Both the position numbers and the translations under genes were made by a program. Below, piece after piece: positions 6,846 to 15,230 of a stretch of DNA of 34,484 nucleotides. Positions within the stretch are counted from its first letter, which is position 1; each line of letters opens with the position of its first letter. The stretch comes from an uncultured Porphyromonadaceae bacterium (GTDB lineage: Bacteria > Bacteroidota > Bacteroidia > Bacteroidales > Muribaculaceae), in NCBI GenBank assembly GCA_937901905.1, contig CALDIF010000068.1, positions 1 through 34,484 on the forward strand. The letters are read 5' to 3'. The notes under the pieces are model-generated. The model was not told where the DNA came from. It ran no database searches and saw only the letters and a program-made list of their open reading frames with translations.

Positions 6846-7547
6846 TTAAGCGTTATTTATAAAACGGTGGGCTGTAGCGATGTCGCTCGCATGATCCACG
6901 TCAATAATTTTGTCTATGCTATAAGCCGCTATGTTGAAGCGGGCATCTATCAACGCCCGTTGAAAATTGCGCATACGCGAGATACCACGTTCAAGACAAT
7001 CGTGCAACACGGGGAAAGCGGCATCGGTCATGGCGTAAACGCCACCGCTAACATACTTCACACCCTCAAAACGCTCATCACGAAATGCCGTAACATTCAT
7101 CTTGCCATCAACCTCGACATACAGGGGCTTTTCGTCATCGATAAACGGTGTCACCGCCCATAGTCCGTCGTGCTCGTTATCGGCTTCAAAAGCCTTGATA
7201 TATCCGGCAAAATCGTTCTCCCGAAATATTGTATCCACCGTTGTGAGGCAAAACTTGCCCCGGGGGATAACGCGACTGAGTTCGGCAAAACTGTGCATTG
7301 AACTCGGCGTGGAGCGGACAACGACGTTGAGTGGCACATCAAGTTCGAGCGAGGCTATAAACTCACGCACCTCGGTCATTTGTTCATTAATGATTATGCT
7401 GATACTCTCGGCGTTACAACGACGAAATATATTCATCAGGCGCAACACCATCGGCTCGCCGTTAAGTTCAACAAGCGGTTTGGGCTTTGCGACACCCTCG
7501 CTCACGAGGCGTGAGCCCTCGCCGGCTGCAATTATAGCATAGTTCAT
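6846..7547 (-). CDS. Nucleotidyltransferase, sugar- or inositol-phosphate type
   Basis: A 233-residue NTP transferase (GT-A fold) that would activate a phosphorylated sugar or polyol with CTP or another NTP. The N-terminal loop AAGEGSRL (7-14) with KPKPLVEL (21-28) is the nucleotide-binding signature, and Asp105 (TTVDTIF) fits the metal site. The ATG at 7547 overlaps the pdxA stop (TGATG), which both fixes the start and indicates coupling; the longer open frame upstream is inside pdxA. A nucleotidyltransferase plus a CDP-alcohol transferase resembles the CDP-inositol route of archaeal di-inositol phosphate synthesis, so CDP-inositol synthesis is a reasonable guess, not a proven role. Confidence 0.8.
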   Translation of the reverse strand: MNYAIIAAGEGSRLVSEGVAKPKPLVELNGEPMVLRLMNIFRRCNAESISIIINEQMTEVREFIASLELDVPLNVVVRSTPSSMHSFAELSRVIPRGKFCLTTVDTIFRENDFAGYIKAFEADNEHDGLWAVTPFIDDEKPLYVEVDGKMNVTAFRDERFEGVKYVSGGVYAMTDAAFPVLHDCLERGISRMRNFQRALIDARFNIAAYSIDKIIDVDHASDIATAHRFINNA

Positions 7548-8617
7548 CACTTCTCGGTTTGGTGTTCGACAGGGTGGCGTTGCAGGGGGTTGGCGGCGGC
7601 GACATCGTAGGCTTGTCGATTGCGCCACACGTCAATCGCGGTATAAATTGCGCTACGCATCGACTGCTCGTCGGCGACACCCTTTCCCGCTATGTCATAT
7701 CCGGTGCCGTGATCGGGACTGGTGCGCACGAGAGGCAAACCGGTAGTACAGTTCACACCCTCGCCCATTGCGATTGCCTTGAACGGAGCGAGCCCCTGGT
7801 CGTGATACATCGCGAGTGCCGCGTCAAAGTGCGACCACCGGCGTGTACCGAAGAAACCGTCGGCTGCGTAGGGGCCGAAAGCCAAGATGCGGTCTTCATC
7901 GGCAACCGTTGTGATGGCAGGCAAGATAATCTGTTGTTCCTCGTCGCCCAACAGGCCATTCTCGCCCGCGTGCGGATTGAGGGCAAGCACGGCGATGCGC
8001 GGACGCTCGATAGCGAAGTCGCGTCTCAGAGCCTTATCAAGTGTGCGCAGACGATTACACAACAGGTCGACCGACAGTGACGACGGCACTGTAGCGAGGG
8101 GTTGATGCACTGTAGCGAGAGCCACGCGCAGGTTGCCGGCGGTGAGCATCATCAGCGCGTGCTCCCCTTTACCGGCGACAGCCTCCAGGTAGTCGGTGTG
8201 CCCCGTGTACGGAAAATCCTCGCCGTGAATATTATCCTTATTGACAGGTGCCGTGACAAGCACGTCACAACCGCCGGCGAGCACGTCGGCGACAGCGCGT
8301 TCGAGCGCCATACGGGCGGCTCGTCCGGCTGCCTTGCCCGGCTCGCCGAGGTCGATTTTCACCTCGTCGTCGCAACAGTCAAGCACATTCACCGCACCGT
8401 CATTCACATCATCGGTATTGTAAATAACATTGACGTTGAGGCTCGGCAAGGACATAGCCTTGCGGTGAAAATTAAGCACTCGCGGCGAGCCGTACACTAC
8501 CGGGGTGAACAACTCGGTTATCTCGGGGGCTGCCAACACCTTCAGTATCACCTCGGGGCCGATGCCGTTGGTGTCGCCCATAGTTATTGCAACTCTAATT
8601 TTTTCGTTTTCTTCCAT
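7547..8617 (-). CDS. pdxA: 4-Hydroxythreonine-4-phosphate dehydrogenase
   Basis: A 356-residue enzyme of pyridoxal 5'-phosphate synthesis that oxidises and decarboxylates 4-phosphohydroxy-L-threonine with NAD. Family marks are ITMGDTNGIGPE at the N-terminus, TAPVNKDNIHG, the metal-binding GHTDYLE, ALNPHAGENGLLGDEE, and the C-terminal AMYHDQGLAPFKA and TSPDHGTGYDIAGKG. Length is slightly above the usual 330. It is the first gene of a tight block: the nucleotidyltransferase starts inside its stop codon. The metabolic link to the inositol genes is not obvious and may reflect shared transcription only. Confidence 0.95.
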   Translation of the reverse strand: MEENEKIRVAITMGDTNGIGPEVILKVLAAPEITELFTPVVYGSPRVLNFHRKAMSLPSLNVNVIYNTDDVNDGAVNVLDCCDDEVKIDLGEPGKAAGRAARMALERAVADVLAGGCDVLVTAPVNKDNIHGEDFPYTGHTDYLEAVAGKGEHALMMLTAGNLRVALATVHQPLATVPSSLSVDLLCNRLRTLDKALRRDFAIERPRIAVLALNPHAGENGLLGDEEQQIILPAITTVADEDRILAFGPYAADGFFGTRRWSHFDAALAMYHDQGLAPFKAIAMGEGVNCTTGLPLVRTSPDHGTGYDIAGKGVADEQSMRSAIYTAIDVWRNRQAYDVAAANPLQRHPVEHQTEK

Positions 8618-8733
8618 TATGAATTAAACCTGCGTTTGCAACGCTGTTTGTCGGGACGAGTCATCAACCGGGCCACTGACATTAAGTGCTCCCACTCACA
8701 CCCGCCAACCGTTTATAAATTCTCACACACGCG

Positions 8734-10047
8734 TCAGCGCCCTATGCAGTAATAAGTGAAGCCCTCAGTCTCCACCTCATGACGATCATATATATTGCGA
8801 CCGTCAATAATGACAGGATTACGCATTTTCTCGAGCAGTTCGCTCCATGCCGGCATCATAAACTGACGCCACTCGGTGACCAACAGCACGGCATCGGCAC
8901 CGCGTGCCGCGTCGTACATATTCAAGGCACAGTACACGTTGCCCCAACGACGCTTTGCCGTATTCATCGCCACCGGGTCATAAACACGCACCTCACAGCC
9001 CGCCTCGGAAAGCAAGTCGAGTGTTTCTATTGCCGGCGAATTACTCATGTCGCTCGTCTCGGGCTTGAACGACAGTCCCCACACAGCGATGACCTTTCCG
9101 GCGAGGTCGCCCCCATAGTGACGATACAACTTGTCGAACAAGATGCGTTTTTGACGCGTATTGACATTATCGACAGCCTTGAGCACCTCCATGTTGAAGT
9201 CATTACCCTCGGCAATCTTTATCAAGTCCTTGATGTCTTGGGGGAACAACGTTCCACCGTAGCCACAGCCGGGATAGATGTATTTGGGACCGATGCGGCT
9301 GTCGGTGCCCACACCTTGGCGCACCACATTCACGTCGGCTCCGACAATTTCGCACAAGTTGGCAATTTCGTTCATGAAACTGACACGTGTTGCCAACATT
9401 GACGTTGCGGCATACTTAATCATCTCGGCAGTTCGTGTATCGGTGGTGATAATCTGCCGATTGCCACGCAACAGTATAGTGCGATACAAGCGGAACATCG
9501 CTTCACGACCGCGCTCGCTTTCGACACCTATCACGATGCGGTCGGGTTTCATGAAGTCCTTGATCGCATTACCCTCGGTAAGAAAATCGGGGTTACTCGC
9601 AATCTCAAATTCCACGTTAACACCGCGGTGCTCGACTTCCTCGGCAATGATGGCACGCACTCGCTGTGCTGTGCCTACCGGCACTGTACTCTTGATCACG
9701 AATATAGCGAAACGCGATATACATTGACCGAACTTGCGTGCCACACACTCGATGGGACTCAAGTCGGTTGAGCCATCACTATCCAACTGGGTATCAAGGG
9801 CGCACACCACGTAGTCCTGCCCCTCAAACCCATCGGCAAACTCGTTGCTGAAGTGCAGGCGACTGTCGCTCACGTTGCGCGCCACCATAGCCTCCAATCC
9901 CGGCTCGTAGATGGGGATTGAACCGTAAACAAGGCGATTGATTTGCTGTGCATCGGTATCAACACACGTCACCGTCGCGCCCAACTCCGAAAAGCATGCC
10001 GCGCTCACCAGACCCACATAGCCCGTGCCAACTATAGAAACTTTCAT
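8734..10047 (-). CDS. UDP-glucose 6-dehydrogenase-like protein lacking the catalytic Cys
   Basis: A 437-residue protein of the UDP-glucose/GDP-mannose dehydrogenase family, full length with Rossmann motif VGTGYVGL (6-13), STVPVGT, Lys211 and the C-terminal NAD/UDP domain. Key catalytic positions differ from the family. The nucleophile Cys motif GGSCFPKD reads GGTLFPQD, so Leu267 replaces Cys. The Asn after the catalytic Lys is Thr215 (KYAATSM instead of KYAANxM). NPEFL reads NPDFL, so Asp154 replaces Glu. UDP-glucose dehydrogenases need the Cys for the second oxidation via a thiohemiacetal, so normal UDP-glucuronate formation is doubtful. It may do a single oxidation, act on another substrate, or be regulatory. 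A -7-like TATA element precedes it (10082-10089). Confidence 0.85.
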   Translation of the reverse strand: MKVSIVGTGYVGLVSAACFSELGATVTCVDTDAQQINRLVYGSIPIYEPGLEAMVARNVSDSRLHFSNEFADGFEGQDYVVCALDTQLDSDGSTDLSPIECVARKFGQCISRFAIFVIKSTVPVGTAQRVRAIIAEEVEHRGVNVEFEIASNPDFLTEGNAIKDFMKPDRIVIGVESERGREAMFRLYRTILLRGNRQIITTDTRTAEMIKYAATSMLATRVSFMNEIANLCEIVGADVNVVRQGVGTDSRIGPKYIYPGCGYGGTLFPQDIKDLIKIAEGNDFNMEVLKAVDNVNTRQKRILFDKLYRHYGGDLAGKVIAVWGLSFKPETSDMSNSPAIETLDLLSEAGCEVRVYDPVAMNTAKRRWGNVYCALNMYDAARGADAVLLVTEWRQFMMPAWSELLEKMRNPVIIDGRNIYDRHEVETEGFTYYCIGR

Positions 10048-10081
10048 CGGCTGATAGTGCTTTAAAAGATTAATTAATTTG

Positions 10082-10089
10082 CAAATGTA
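10082..10089 (-). promoter_or_regulatory. Possible -7 element of the dehydrogenase-like gene
   Basis: On the minus strand this reads TACATTTG, matching the Bacteroidetes -7 consensus TAnnTTTG, 35 bp upstream of the start at 10047. No clear TTTG is found at the expected -33 distance, so support is moderate. Confidence 0.45.
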
Positions 10090-10184
10090 GGTATTTTTCT
10101 TGATTGTCCATTGAATTTTAACACGATTTTTTATTTAAAAACAACTATTCCGGACTCAGGCAGTTCCAAATGCAAATATTTTAT

Positions 10185-10192
10185 TAATTTTG
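10185..10192 (+). promoter_or_regulatory. Possible -7 element of trpS
   Basis: TAATTTTG matches the Bacteroidetes -7 consensus and lies about 108 bp before the chosen trpS start. The -33 element is weak. The intergenic region 10048-10299 therefore holds two divergent promoters and nothing else I can identify. Confidence 0.5.
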
Positions 10193-10299
10193 CAGTAGCG
10201 TTTCGCTCATCGCGCGAGATGCCGACCTGTCAGTAACATAATAATCGGGTATCTTGGGTAATGCAAGGCACTCGAGTAAGCAATATCATCAAACAGATA

Positions 10300-11376
10300 A
10301 TGGATAAGAAGAAAATTGTGTTGAGTGGCATTCGTCCTACCGGTCAGTTGCATTTGGGCAACTACCTCGGTGCGCTCAGCAAGTTCGTCAAGATGCAACA
10401 AGACGGCATTTACGACAGTTATTTTTTCATTGCCGACTTGCACGCCTTGACCACTCACCCCGATGCCTCGTTGTTACACGAGAATGTGCGTGGCGTGGTA
10501 GCGGAATATTTGGCTGCAGGGCTTGACCCTGACAAGAGCACCATATTCGTACAAAGTGACATACCCGAGATTTCGGAGTTGTACCTCCTGCTCAACATGC
10601 ACGTCGGCATCGGCGAATTGATGCGCACGGCGGCATTCAAGGACAAGGCACGCAAGGCATTGGGCATCACCGCTACTAATGGCGACGACGATGAGGACGT
10701 TGCCAAAGAAATCGTCGGGGCGAACAGCAACAAGCGCGTCAATGCCGGATTGCTCACCTATCCCACCCTAATGGCGGTGGACATATTGATACAACATGCC
10801 GATTACGTGCCCGTGGGCAAAGATCAAGAGCAACACCTCGAGTTAACCCGCCGGTTTGCGCGTCGGTTCAACTCCTTCTACAAGGTCGACTACTTCACCG
10901 AGCCTGAGAACTTCAACTACGGCGGTCAGCCTGTCAAGGTGCCGGGACTGGACGGCAGCGGCAAGATGGGCAAGAGTGAGGGCAACTGCATCTACCTTGC
11001 CGACGAGGAAAAACAGTTACGCAAAAAGGTGATGCGAGCCGTGACCGATGCCGGTCCCACCGAGCCCGGCTCACCCATGAGCGAGCCGGTACAGAACCTG
11101 TTCACCATTTTGCGGTTAGTGAGTGACGAGGCTACAGTGGCGCAGTTCACCGCTGCCTACAACGACTGCTCCATACGTTATGGAGACTTGAAGAAAGCGG
11201 TTGCCGACGGCATCGTTGCCATCACCACACCGATACGCGAGCGCATCGCCGCCATCAAAGCCGACGAAGCCTACATCGGTCGAGTGCTGCGTGAGGGAGC
11301 CGAGCGTGCTCGCGAGCGTGCGGTCCGCACCCTCGCCGACGTGCGCGACATCATGGGCATTCGCCGTTTTTATTGA
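10300..11376 (+). CDS. trpS: Tryptophan--tRNA ligase
   Basis: A 358-residue class I aminoacyl-tRNA synthetase that charges tRNA-Trp in the cytosol. The HIGH-type motif is PTGQLHLGNYLG near residue 13-24, and the KMSKS motif reads KMGKS in GSGKMGKSEGN. Other family marks are VPVGKDQEQHLELTRRFARRFN and the LTYPTLMAVDIL segment. An upstream in-frame ATG at 10261 exists, but homology starts at MDKKKIVLSG (10300). It starts the plus-strand group and is followed 10 bp later by glpA. Confidence 0.96.
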   Translation: MDKKKIVLSGIRPTGQLHLGNYLGALSKFVKMQQDGIYDSYFFIADLHALTTHPDASLLHENVRGVVAEYLAAGLDPDKSTIFVQSDIPEISELYLLLNMHVGIGELMRTAAFKDKARKALGITATNGDDDEDVAKEIVGANSNKRVNAGLLTYPTLMAVDILIQHADYVPVGKDQEQHLELTRRFARRFNSFYKVDYFTEPENFNYGGQPVKVPGLDGSGKMGKSEGNCIYLADEEKQLRKKVMRAVTDAGPTEPGSPMSEPVQNLFTILRLVSDEATVAQFTAAYNDCSIRYGDLKKAVADGIVAITTPIRERIAAIKADEAYIGRVLREGAERARERAVRTLADVRDIMGIRRFY

Positions 11377-11386
11377 GAATTAAATC

Positions 11387-12994
11387 ATGGAGTACGACGT
11401 GATTGTGGTCGGTGGCGGAGTCACCGGAGCGGGTGTTGCTCGAGACTGTGTGTTGCGCGGATTGAGCGTGCTCCTACTTGAACACGGCGACTTGTGTCGC
11501 GGTGCGACGGGTCGCAATCACGGCTTGTTACACAGTGGCGCGCGCTACGCCGTCACCGACCCTGCCAGTGCTGTTGAGTGCGTGCGCGAGAATGCTGTTT
11601 TGCGTCGCATTGCAGCCCACTGCATCGACCCTTGTGACGGATTGTTCATCAACCTGCCCGGCGATGACGAGCAGTACCGCAGCACGTTGCTGCAGGCGTG
11701 TCGCGATGTCGGTATTGACGCTCGTGAAATTGACGGTGCCGAGGCGTTGCGCCTTGAGCCGAAGTTAAACCCGGCTGTCACAGCAGCACTCGTGGTACAC
11801 GATGCTTCCATTGACCCGTTTGCACTCACGCTCGCCAACGTCCTTGATGCCACACGCCATGGAGCCACCGTACTCACCGACCACCGTGCCGACCGGCTGT
11901 TGACAAGTGCCGGACACGTCAACGGAGTCATCGCGACAAATCTCAAAACAGGGGAACATCACGAGTTGCACGCGTCGGTAGTGGTCAATGCTGCCGGCAT
12001 TTGGGGGCAACAACTGTTGGACAGTATAGGCATCACCTTGACGATGTATCCGGCTCAAGGCACCATGCTCGTTTATGCCACCCGACCTTGTAAACACGTT
12101 ATCAATCGCTGTCGCCGGCCGTCCGATGCCGATCTGTTGGTACCCGACCACCGCGTCAGCATCATGGGTACGACGAGCGTGCGGGTTGATGCAGAGGACA
12201 TTGATGCTCCCCTGCCAACCCCTGCCGAGGTGCGCACCATCATGGACGGAGCAGCGGTGCTGGTGCCGTCGCTTGCCGAGACTCGCGTGTTGCGCGCTTA
12301 CGCCGGAGTGCGTCCGCTTGTCGCTACCGACGACGACACCGCCGGCAGGCGACTCAGTCGCGGCATTGTGTGTATCAACCATGGAGAACGCGATGGGGTT
12401 AAGGGTTTGGTCACCGTCACCGGGGGCAAACTTGCGACTTATCGCCTCATGGCAGAGATGGCAACTGATGCTGTTTGTCGCGAGTTAGGCATCACCAAGC
12501 GATGCTTGACAGCCCGACAGCCGTTACCGGGCAGCGACCGTACCCGAGGTAACGACCCGTTGCGTGTGCCGGGTGCGACCGAACGTGCGGCAATGACACG
12601 CCATGGTGCACTGGTCAATGAGATGAGTTTGCGAGGGCCTCAAGCCAATGCACTCGTGTGTGAGTGTATGACAGTGACACGCGCCGAGGTGGAGTTTGCT
12701 GTCAAGACATTGGGAGCACACAACCTTGCAAGCCTCCGACAATGCACGCGGCTCGGCATGGGACCGTGTCAAGGGAAAATTTGTGCGTGTCGAGCCGCTA
12801 ACTTGTTAGTGGAATTGGGTGTAATGACACCCGAACAAGCCATTGCCGACCTCAAGAACTTCTTCCATGAACGCCGGCGCGGTCAACAACGTGTCGCATT
12901 CGGTCAGTCGATGCGCGAAGCGGCTTTGGTGCACGGCATGTTTGTGGGATTGTGCGGTATCAACCGTTTAAATCATGAGCAAGATGATGACTGA
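11387..12994 (+). CDS. glpA: Anaerobic glycerol-3-phosphate dehydrogenase subunit A
   Basis: A 535-residue FAD-dependent oxidoreductase that oxidises glycerol 3-phosphate to dihydroxyacetone phosphate. The N-terminal dinucleotide motif is VVGGGVTGAGVARDC, followed by the family segment RGATGRNHGLLHSGARYAV. The C-terminal Bfd-like domain carries four Cys (CEC near 427 and CQGKIC near 463), as in GlpA, and should bind a [2Fe-2S] cluster. It overlaps glpB by 20 bp, so the two are expressed together. In the enterobacterial enzyme GlpA and GlpB pair with the membrane anchor GlpC, which is not found here. Confidence 0.93.
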   Translation: MEYDVIVVGGGVTGAGVARDCVLRGLSVLLLEHGDLCRGATGRNHGLLHSGARYAVTDPASAVECVRENAVLRRIAAHCIDPCDGLFINLPGDDEQYRSTLLQACRDVGIDAREIDGAEALRLEPKLNPAVTAALVVHDASIDPFALTLANVLDATRHGATVLTDHRADRLLTSAGHVNGVIATNLKTGEHHELHASVVVNAAGIWGQQLLDSIGITLTMYPAQGTMLVYATRPCKHVINRCRRPSDADLLVPDHRVSIMGTTSVRVDAEDIDAPLPTPAEVRTIMDGAAVLVPSLAETRVLRAYAGVRPLVATDDDTAGRRLSRGIVCINHGERDGVKGLVTVTGGKLATYRLMAEMATDAVCRELGITKRCLTARQPLPGSDRTRGNDPLRVPGATERAAMTRHGALVNEMSLRGPQANALVCECMTVTRAEVEFAVKTLGAHNLASLRQCTRLGMGPCQGKICACRAANLLVELGVMTPEQAIADLKNFFHERRRGQQRVAFGQSMREAALVHGMFVGLCGINRLNHEQDDD

Positions 12995-14144
12995 GCAGCC
13001 TTATGACATCATTATTGTCGGCGCGGGCATCAGCGGTTTGGTCAGCGCGTTGATGCAGGCACGTCGCGGTCGTCGGGTCCTGTCGGTTGCCACACAAACC
13101 GGTCCGCTCTTGCCACAACACTCGGGTTCAATTGAGTTATTGGGCCGCATTGACGGTGAGGACGTCACCGACATTGCCGCCGCGTTGCCACGTCTGTCGG
13201 CTCAGCACCCCTACCGACGCATAGGGATAGACCGTATTGCCTCTCTCATGAAGGCGACCCGTGCATTGGTCGCCGATGTCGGGCTCGCTTATCGCGGACA
13301 CGACAATCGCAATCACTATCGCATCACACCGCTCGGCATTCCCGTGCCGGCGTGGTTGACGCTCGACGGATATTTGACTATTGACACGCTTGACGAGTTG
13401 CACGGGCAACACGTGGCACTGATGCGTGCGCCCGGCTATTTGGATCAAGTGTGCCACTTGGTCGCCTACAACCTCGAACGATTGGGAGCCACTGTAACGA
13501 TACACGATTTTTCGCTGCGAGCACTGCAGGCGACAACACCGACACCACGCCCCGTGACCATGAGTCGCAAACTCGACAGTCGCAGCGCGCTCGACAGCAT
13601 TGCCACCGACATTAACGCTGCCGGACGCGAGGCAGACATCACAGTGATGCCGGCGATTATGGGCGATGACGAGGCAGCAATGACCTCACTGCGAAGACGT
13701 GTCGAGGTGAACCTCAAGATGATGGCGACACTACCGCCTACCGTGGCCGGAGCCTCGCTCAACATGGCTTGGCAACACTATTCGCTCATGCTTGGCGTAA
13801 CGGTGATGATGGGCGAGACTGTTGTCAGCGCCACTTCAGACGGTCACAAAGTGCTTGCCCTGCACACGGCGTCCGGCAAGCGACTCAGTGCTTCTCATTA
13901 CATCTTTGCCACAGGAGCCCTCGCCGGTGCCGGATTACAAGCCACGCGAGACGGCAACGTCGTCGAGGGCATCATGAACCTTGACCACGACGGTGGAGTG
14001 ACCTTAACCGATGAGTCGTTACACCCCTCCCTAAACGGGAAAACGCTCGACAACGTTCAAGTGGTCGGTCACTTGTTGGGAGACGTGAATAGCGAACGTC
14101 ATGACAGCGAGGGGGTTGACCTGATGACGGCTCTATCGATTTGA
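12975..14144 (+). CDS. glpB: Anaerobic glycerol-3-phosphate dehydrogenase subunit B
   Basis: A 389-residue flavoprotein subunit that partners GlpA. The N-terminal FAD motif is DIIIVGAGISGLVSALMQARRG, then PQHSGSIELLGR as in GlpB. The start is inside glpA (12975); nearby in-frame ATGs at 12984 and 12987 are alternatives. The C-terminus ends at TGA 14142-14144, somewhat shorter than the Escherichia coli protein (about 419), and the frame stays open past the stop into prmC without homology. No glpC follows: 121 bp of non-coding DNA leads to prmC. How electrons leave this enzyme is therefore unclear. Confidence 0.88.
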   Translation: MSKMMTEQPYDIIIVGAGISGLVSALMQARRGRRVLSVATQTGPLLPQHSGSIELLGRIDGEDVTDIAAALPRLSAQHPYRRIGIDRIASLMKATRALVADVGLAYRGHDNRNHYRITPLGIPVPAWLTLDGYLTIDTLDELHGQHVALMRAPGYLDQVCHLVAYNLERLGATVTIHDFSLRALQATTPTPRPVTMSRKLDSRSALDSIATDINAAGREADITVMPAIMGDDEAAMTSLRRRVEVNLKMMATLPPTVAGASLNMAWQHYSLMLGVTVMMGETVVSATSDGHKVLALHTASGKRLSASHYIFATGALAGAGLQATRDGNVVEGIMNLDHDGGVTLTDESLHPSLNGKTLDNVQVVGHLLGDVNSERHDSEGVDLMTALSI

Positions 14145-14265
14145 AATCTTCAAACCACACATGATGCCAATACGGTTTTGCAAGACAACAACTTGCTCAC
14201 TGCTACAAGTGTAACACAAAGTTCAGATAGTGCCGATACTTTACAAACGCCAATTCAGATAACAC

Positions 14266-15123
14266 ATGAAAACCATCGACGCGATAAACATGATGCGGCA
14301 ACGCCTTGCAGGCGTTGTTGACGAGAGCGAAGCGGCAGCCATGGTACGCATTATCATGGAAGAGGTTTTCAACTATAGCGCAGTCGATGTGATGCTGCGC
14401 GAACAGGTTGAATTACCGCCGTTCGCCTCCGAACGTTTGGAAACCATCTTATCACGGCTGGAACACCATGAGCCTATACAATACATCTTCGGAACCACGC
14501 GATTTCACGGGCACACGCTGCGAGTGACACCGGCTGTGCTGATACCTCGCCCCGAGACCGAACACCTCGTCGACATGGTGGTTGACGATGCCGGCAGTCG
14601 TGAGGATTTACATGTGCTTGACATTGGCACCGGCAGCGGTTGCATTGCCGTGTCATTGGCAAGGGCATTACACTTTGCCCACATTGATGCCATCGACATC
14701 AGCGAGGACGCATTGACGGTGGCAAGAGAAAATGCCTGTCGGCTCAAGGTAAAGGTTAACTTCGCCCGAGCCGATGCCTTGACTCTTGTTCCACAGCCCG
14801 ACCGATATGACATCATCGTGAGTAATCCGCCTTACGTGGGCGAGAGCGAGGCGAGAGACATGGAACGCAATGTACTGGACTACGAGCCACGCGAGGCACT
14901 TTTTGTTCCCGATGATGATTTGATGCGTTTCTACCGCCCCATTATCGCCTATGCTGCAGTCGCGTTAAAACGCGGTGGCAGGCTCTATCTTGAGATAAAC
15001 CGCAGGTGTGGCAACGACGTGGCAAGGCTGCTCGAGGCGAGGGGTTTTGTGGCAGTGGATATCACTCGCGACATGAACGGCAACACCCGTTATGCTACCG
15101 CCATGCGTCCCATTGGCGAATAA
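14266..15123 (+). CDS. prmC: Peptide chain release factor N5-glutamine methyltransferase
   Basis: A 285-residue SAM-dependent methyltransferase (PrmC/HemK) that methylates the GGQ glutamine of release factors. The SAM motif is VLDIGTGSGCIAVSLA near 126-141, and the catalytic NPPY motif is in SNPPYVGESE near 187. The N-terminal helical release-factor-binding domain includes EHHEPIQYIFGTTRFHG. Full length. It stands between glpB and glnS, and glnS has its own promoter just downstream. Confidence 0.94.
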   Translation: MKTIDAINMMRQRLAGVVDESEAAAMVRIIMEEVFNYSAVDVMLREQVELPPFASERLETILSRLEHHEPIQYIFGTTRFHGHTLRVTPAVLIPRPETEHLVDMVVDDAGSREDLHVLDIGTGSGCIAVSLARALHFAHIDAIDISEDALTVARENACRLKVKVNFARADALTLVPQPDRYDIIVSNPPYVGESEARDMERNVLDYEPREALFVPDDDLMRFYRPIIAYAAVALKRGGRLYLEINRRCGNDVARLLEARGFVAVDITRDMNGNTRYATAMRPIGE

Positions 15124-15169
15124 ATAGTGCTAACCATCAAGCAGTTAAAGTGTTAGCATTCCAAAAAAC

Positions 15170-15200
15170 TTGAAATTGTAATTTCTTTTTTGTAATTTTG
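15170..15200 (+). promoter_or_regulatory. Promoter of glnS (Bacteroidetes type)
   Basis: TTG at 15170-15172, 20 bases, then TAATTTTG at 15193-15200 match the sigma-ABfr-type promoter. The start codon lies 30 bp downstream, giving a short leader. Confidence 0.7.
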
Positions 15201-15230
15201 CATTTCAATAGTGTAAATCACAATCTCAAT

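Noticed and set aside
14145..14265. Open frame continuing past the glpB stop
   Set aside because: The readthrough sequence is polar (Ser/Thr/Asn/Gln-rich) and unlike a GlpB C-terminus or GlpC, so I treat the TGA as the real end.
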